64,000 nucleotides of DNA from Helicobacter fennelliae (GTDB lineage: Bacteria; Campylobacterota; Campylobacteria; Campylobacterales; Helicobacteraceae): NCBI RefSeq assembly GCF_900451005.1, contig NZ_UGIB01000001.1:1178001-1242000 (forward strand), written 5' to 3'. Each line of letters starts with the position of its first letter. Position 1 is the first letter of the stretch. The notes under the pieces are model-generated. The model did no database searches and was not told the origin of the DNA. It was given only the letters and a program-made list of their open reading frames with translations. Made by a program: the position numbers and the translations under genes. Positions 60,163 through 64,000 of the stretch are shown here, piece after piece.

Positions 60163-60927
60163 CTACTTTTTGGGGCTTAGCGGAGCTGTGGTATCTGTGG
60201 TATCAGAATCTTTAGATGCGGGATTGACAAAATGCGCAATCACAATCGCAAAGCCATAAAGCCCAACAAGCGGGATAGCCATTAGAAGTTGTGAGAATGG
60301 ATCAGGGGGCGTGATGATAGCTGCGATGATAAAGATAATCACCACTGCGTATTTAAAAAATCCTTTTAGTGTCTTATCAGTAATCAGCCCAACCTTTGCC
60401 AAAAAATATGCCAAAACGGGCAATTCAAATGAGATTCCAAATCCTAAAATCACGCGTATAAAAAAGCTCACATAACTTTCTATGGAGATATTTGCCTCAA
60501 ACATATCATTTCCAAACATCAAAATGTATTTAATCATAAAAGGAAAAATAATGTAATACGCAAAGAGCGCACCTAATGCAAACATCGTGCTTCCAAAAAA
60601 CACAAATGGCAGAATGATTTTTTTCTCGTTTTTGTAAAGTCCGGGCGCGACAAAAAGCCAAATCTGCCAAAACAAAATCGGCGTGGTTATTGTAATAGCT
60701 GCAAGAAGAGCGACACTCATCGCAGAAAAAATACCCTCAAGTGGCGTAAGCTGCATAAGTGTGCCTTGCACTTGACTATTAAATGCCATTTTTATGGGTG
60801 CTTCGATGAATACAAAAATAGGCTTCCAAAAAGCAAAACAAACAATAAAAGATGCAATCACAGCACTACAAGAAATCATCAGTCGTTTTCTTAAATCTTG
60901 TAAATGAGGCTTGAGATCTTCAAACAT
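60163..60927 (-). CDS. tatC: Sec-independent translocase TatC, 254 aa
   Basis: Six membrane helices with the TatC signatures HLQDLRKRLMISCSAVIASF (N-terminal receptor site) and FGISFELPVLAYFLAKVG. The cytoplasmic Glu-containing TLMQLTPLEGIFSAM is also present. Binds twin-arginine signals; works with TatB. Overlaps tatB by eight bases. Confidence 0.95.
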   Translation of the reverse strand: MFEDLKPHLQDLRKRLMISCSAVIASFIVCFAFWKPIFVFIEAPIKMAFNSQVQGTLMQLTPLEGIFSAMSVALLAAITITTPILFWQIWLFVAPGLYKNEKKIILPFVFFGSTMFALGALFAYYIIFPFMIKYILMFGNDMFEANISIESYVSFFIRVILGFGISFELPVLAYFLAKVGLITDKTLKGFFKYAVVIIFIIAAIITPPDPFSQLLMAIPLVGLYGFAIVIAHFVNPASKDSDTTDTTAPLSPKK

Positions 60928-61519
60928 CTTTGCTCCTAATTATTGATGACTTTTTGGCGGTTGTTTTTTTGGAGTGGGCGTTTTGGGCTTTTTTGGGCAA
61001 GACTTTTTTGGTGGCTGGCTTCTTGCTAGATTCTGCTGTGGATTTTTCTACGGATTTTGGTGTGGTGGATTTGGGCTTGAGTGATTTTGGTTTTTTGGCT
61101 TGTGTTTGTGCTATTTGTGCTGATTGGGGTTTAGTTTGTGGCTTTACTTGCGCGCTTGGTGCAGAATCTACATTATCTATGCTGTTTGTGCTTTCTTGTG
61201 GTAATTGCTTGTAGTCATCAAACATTTCACTGATAGGTTTGGGCTGAATGCTTTGAGGGTGGATTTCTTGGAGCTGAATATCTTTGGTGATATCATCGAT
61301 ATGGGTTTGAAAATTTTGCTTATAATCGAGTGCTTCTTGCTTGAGGCTATCGATATGGATTTCTTTTTCAAATGTATCTTTTGCTTCTGTGATTGTTTTT
61401 TTGAAAGATTTATATAGCTTGACAATATCAACGATAGCTTGTGGAAGTTTGTCTGGTCCCAAAAATATAATCATCACAATAAGAATAATGAGAATCTCAA
61501 AAAGCCCCATTCCAAACAT
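60920..61519 (-). CDS. tatB: Sec-independent translocase TatB, 199 aa
   Basis: N-terminal membrane hairpin of TatB (MFGMGLFEILIILIVMIIFL, GPDKLP), an amphipathic helix (FKKTITEAKDTFEKEIHIDS), then a long Gln/Ser/Lys/Pro-rich tail (~110-199) ending in basic repeats (KKPATKKVLPKKAQNAHSKK). ATG 61519 is chosen because TatB starts there; the frame extends 11 codons further to 61552. The ribosome site (AAGGAG) lies 11 bases upstream, rather far. Hands substrates to TatC. Confidence 0.9.
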   Translation of the reverse strand: MFGMGLFEILIILIVMIIFLGPDKLPQAIVDIVKLYKSFKKTITEAKDTFEKEIHIDSLKQEALDYKQNFQTHIDDITKDIQLQEIHPQSIQPKPISEMFDDYKQLPQESTNSIDNVDSAPSAQVKPQTKPQSAQIAQTQAKKPKSLKPKSTTPKSVEKSTAESSKKPATKKVLPKKAQNAHSKKTTAKKSSIIRSKDV

Positions 61520-61562
61520 AAACGCATTGCTCCTTAGTCTGAATTCATACAATCATAATGGG

Positions 61563-61793
61563 CTATGGTAATTTTTTAAGCAATAGAGCGAGTGATTTTG
61601 AAACAAGCCCAAAAAACATAAATATGCAAAAAAAACTTATAGAAATAAGAATGGCAAACAAGTCAGAATACAACAAGCGAATCATAAAAAAACAAAACAC
61701 CGCCCCTATAATAGAGACGCTAAAAAAAACTCCACTAAAAAAATCTAAGATTTTTGAGAATCTTTTTTCAAAGGCATGTTCTTGATTCTCCAA
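61563..61793 (-). CDS. Small membrane protein between tatB and atpB, 76 aa
   Basis: Two membrane helices (~20-40 and ~46-68: FFSGVFFSVSIIGAVFCFFM, LFAILISISFFCIFMFFGLV) between charged ends. Begins at ATG 61793, one base after the atpB stop, so probably cotranscribed with atpB. Small two-helix proteins next to F0 genes may be AtpI-like, but no clear motif is visible here. Function unknown. Confidence 0.55.
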   Translation of the reverse strand: MENQEHAFEKRFSKILDFFSGVFFSVSIIGAVFCFFMIRLLYSDLFAILISISFFCIFMFFGLVSKSLALLLKKLP

Positions 61794-62477
61794 TCAATGC
61801 CCCTCTTCATCTGCAAGGACTGCACCTGCTAAATACACATAAGTGAGGATCATAAATACAAACGCCTGCAACAATGCCATAAAAGTCAAAATCGCAAAAG
61901 GCGCGATTGGCACGAGCCATGGCACGAGCATAAGCATAACAAGCAAAAACATATCATCACCTTTGATGTTTCCAAAAAGACGAAACGAAAGAGAGATGAT
62001 TCTTGAGAGGTGAGAGATGATTTCGATTGGAAACATTAGTGGTGCAAGCCATTTGACAGGACCCATAAAGTGTGCAAAATAGCGGATCACACCTTGTGTG
62101 CGGATACCTTCAAAGTGATAATAAAAAAACACAATCAATGCAAGTACCAAAGTAAAATCCCAGCTTGATGTCGGAGCTTCAAAACCCGGAATAATGCCTA
62201 TGATATTGCAATAAAACACATAAAAACCAATCGTGCCTGCCAATGGAAAATATTTGCGCGCTTTATCTTCACCGATCACATCTTTAGCCATATAAAGCAT
62301 ACCACTCATCGTGGCTTCGTAGAGATTTTGCAAGCCATTTGGTATCACGCGCATATTTCGCGTAGCCATTTTTGCGACAACAACCGTAACAATCGCACAC
62401 AATATGGTATAGAATGCAACAATAAAGTGATGATCAGAGCTAAAAAGCCCTGCGATTGTAAAAAGTCTCTCTTCCAT
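61794..62477 (-). CDS. atpB: ATP synthase F0 subunit a, 227 aa
   Basis: Five or six membrane helices with the catalytic Arg in [20 protein letters not shown], the proton-path segment [19 protein letters not shown], and the upstream [16 protein letters not shown]. Full length for epsilonproteobacteria, where atpB stands apart from the main atp operon. Its ATG is preceded by TAATG-type AT-rich DNA with no clear GGAG. Confidence 0.93.
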   Translation of the reverse strand: MEERLFTIAGLFSSDHHFIVAFYTILCAIVTVVVAKMATRNMRVIPNGLQNLYEATMSGMLYMAKDVIGEDKARKYFPLAGTIGFYVFYCNIIGIIPGFEAPTSSWDFTLVLALIVFFYYHFEGIRTQGVIRYFAHFMGPVKWLAPLMFPIEIISHLSRIISLSFRLFGNIKGDDMFLLVMLMLVPWLVPIAPFAILTFMALLQAFVFMILTYVYLAGAVLADEEGH

Positions 62478-62614
62478 TACATTACCCTTTTAGTGATTTT
62501 TACCCTCAATTTTGCCTTAAATTTTGTTAATCCAAAATTAAATCTTTGTAGAAAGTTTGTTTTATCGTGATGTTGATTCATAGAATCTCACATTTTTATT
62601 ATTTTTTACTTTTA

Positions 62615-63532
62615 TCACTTTCGTAGCTTGAGTGCCCTTAGAATCTTGCCTACAAATCTTCTAAATCGAATACAAAGCATTTTGCTATATGCTGTTTTCA
62701 TTTGAGTATAAGATTTAAGATACATTTCCCAAATTTCTGGAATGATAATATATAGCGGATTTGTCGTTGGGCTAAAGTCTTTAAACATATCTATCTTGCT
62801 TTTATGCACATAAATCATCATGTTTTGCCGATAACATGGAGCTATTTTAGTATTCTCCCAGAATCTATCTCGCAAAATATCAAAACACACAAAATCTTTT
62901 TTGGCAAAAAGTTTCGCCCAATATATTGGCGGTTGTTCATTGACATGGTGTGTGCCACCTTGATAAGGAATAGCTGCTGAAAAAAGCACAATATCTGAAA
63001 GTGAAGTCAGCAAATCAATGAGATTTTGCGCATATTGTGCGTAAAGATGCTCGGCTACTTCGATACTTTGAGCTAAGGCAAATGGTTTTTGTGGTTTTGA
63101 GTCTTTAGATTGTGTAGAGTATTTAGAGTTGGCAGAATCTAATGCGCTAGAATCTATCTTATTTTCTATTGTATTATTCTCTGCCCCCCCCCCAAGCGCG
63201 TTTTTAGAGCTAGAATCTATTACATTTGAAAATGTTTTGCAAACTTCTTGTAAGGTGATTTGATAATTTTGAGTTAGATCGACTTGTTTGTAAGATTCAC
63301 TTGAAATGTATGGAAATTGTGAAACCACTTCATTGCCATCGATTCCAGCGATTGCTATATTTGGGTTTATATCCTGCCATGCTTTGAGCCAAGAGCCTAC
63401 GCCACAGCCTACATCAATCACACTTTTTGGGTGCAAAAGTGTATCAACATAGCTTAAGATCTCTTCTGCGGAAGGATTAGAACCAGCTGGTTTTCCATAG
63501 AAATTTTTATTGTAAATTTGAGTGAGTTCCAT
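62615..63532 (-). CDS. Phase-variable SAM-dependent methyltransferase (glycan type), in frame, 305 aa
   Basis: Class I methyltransferase: motif I VIDVGCGVGSWLKAW (~38-52), the Asp in AGIDGNEV (~62-69), and SIEVAEHLYAQYAQNLID. The later GGTHHVNEQPPIYWAKLF is typical of glycan- or surface-linked methyltransferases. A low-complexity Ser/Asn insertion (~105-150) contains the G10 tract (63184-63193), which encodes three glycines; the frame is open as sequenced. Slippage by one G would stop it soon after. Substrate unknown; surface polysaccharide or glycoprotein is inferred. Confidence 0.8.
   Translation of the reverse strand: MELTQIYNKNFYGKPAGSNPSAEEILSYVDTLLHPKSVIDVGCGVGSWLKAWQDINPNIAIAGIDGNEVVSQFPYISSESYKQVDLTQNYQITLQEVCKTFSNVIDSSSKNALGGGAENNTIENKIDSSALDSANSKYSTQSKDSKPQKPFALAQSIEVAEHLYAQYAQNLIDLLTSLSDIVLFSAAIPYQGGTHHVNEQPPIYWAKLFAKKDFVCFDILRDRFWENTKIAPCYRQNMMIYVHKSKIDMFKDFSPTTNPLYIIIPEIWEMYLKSYTQMKTAYSKMLCIRFRRFVGKILRALKLRK
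63184..63193 (-). repeat. G10 contingency tract in the methyltransferase gene
   Basis: Ten G residues on the coding strand (GCG CTT GGG GGG GGG GCA). With G10 the frame continues through the C-terminal domain; G9 or G11 would shift it. Same length as the OFF tract at 19185-19194. Confidence 0.92.
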
Positions 63533-63885
63533 ATTTTGTCCTTTGGTTTGAGTTATAAAGAGGGTATTATAGCAGATGAAACCTCAAACAAGAATCTAGA
63601 ACGCAGAATCTATTTTGGATTCTGTGTGTTGCATAGGGTGTTTGTTTTTGGATTGAGCCAAAGCCTAGAATCAATAAATTTAAATAAAATTTTGATTCCT
63701 TGCTTTAGTAAATCAACCATCTAGAATCCACCACAATTCGAATCTATAAATAGATCATTTGCTTATTTTGGTCGCTTGAAATGATGAGTAGATTCTAGAT
63801 TCTAGCTTTATAAAATCTTTTGCGTAATGCCAGAATCTATGAAAAGCAAATATACTTGGAGCGCTAATTTTGAAGAAGCATTAGA
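63533..63885. other. ~350-bp intergenic with AGAATCTA words
   Basis: No gene is supported; an open plus-strand frame has no ribosome site. Several AGAATCTA/AGATTCTA words are present. Confidence 0.55.
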
Positions 63886-64000
63886 TTAAGATTCTAAGAG
63901 CTTTTGTATATGTCCATAACTTGGGCTAATGATACTAAAAAACGCGCTTTCATTTGAGAGTTTGCTTGCCTTTGCACCTTGAAAATATCCGCTAGCACCA
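63886..64000 (-). CDS. C-terminal 38 codons of an unidentified gene (cut by window edge)
   Basis: A minus-strand frame enters from the right edge and ends at TAA 63886. It reads GASGYFQGAKASKLSNESAF, then FSIISPSYGHIQKLLES. Too short to identify. It looks like real coding sequence because the frame is open to the edge and balanced in composition. It is upstream of the phase-variable methyltransferase on the same strand. Confidence 0.4.
   Translation of the reverse strand, partial: GASGYFQGAKASKLSNESAFFSIISPSYGHIQKLLES

Noticed and set aside
63518-63724. 68-aa plus-strand frame near the right end
   Set aside because: Begins inside the methyltransferase on the other strand, has no ribosome site and covers repeat-rich spacer.

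Overview
The window looks like a Helicobacter chromosome, probably an enterohepatic-type species. The reasons are the AT-rich DNA, pseC and GDP-fucose synthase, the minC-lpxC-tsaB-like-thrB and dcd-accB-accC orders also known from H. pylori (from memory, not searched), a tmRNA tag ending in APAYAKVA, poly-G contingency tracts and intergenic DNA crowded with the word AGATTCT/AGAATCT. It has two parts.

1) About 1-18.7 kb is the right part of an integrated mobile element. It encodes a TraC-like primase (cut by the left edge), a MobC-like protein and a MOBP-type relaxase with a candidate oriT, ParA, topoisomerase III, an RSF1010-RepA-like helicase, YopX, an AlpA-like regulator, an XRE repressor and a P4-type tyrosine integrase at the right edge. 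Decay is visible. A DarB-like helicase/methylase keeps only its N-terminal part, a zeta-toxin start is fused to a TRL tail, and the integrase and a small gene each carry a -1 frameshift in an A6 run. Cargo includes a Panacea-type antitoxin with an unknown 93-aa partner, and VapD with a VapD-like partner. A short tail module is shared by VapD, a 243-aa protein and an orphan fragment. No type IV secretion genes are visible; any would lie left of the window.

2) About 18.7-64 kb is host chromosome. It starts with a phase-variable surface-glycan gene (G10, OFF) abutting the element, then petABC, GDP-fucose synthase, leuC, an M23 peptidase-minC-lpxC-tsaB-like run, thrB, dcd, accBC, pseC, a small cytochrome c and tmRNA. 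A chemoreceptor gene follows, enclosed by about 197-bp inverted repeats. Next come a MATE exporter, coaBC, ferritin and a PerR-like repressor, then the ffh-rpsP-khpA-rimM-trmD-rplS translation/secretion run, a Pit transporter, a CorC-like protein, folate cyclo-ligase, RNase Y, a thioredoxin-like lipoprotein, ftsY and radA. The right end has a minus-strand block of rsmG-queA-tatC-tatB, atpB, and a second poly-G gene (methyltransferase, in frame).

The most unusual signals are: the dual-coding stretches at 3726-4072 and 6597-7358; the candidate oriT at 1734-1755; the Panacea pair with a perfect palindrome at its promoter; the slippery heptamer joining the two integrase frames; the tail module shared by two likely nucleases; the invertible-looking chemoreceptor cassette; and three separate G10 tracts.
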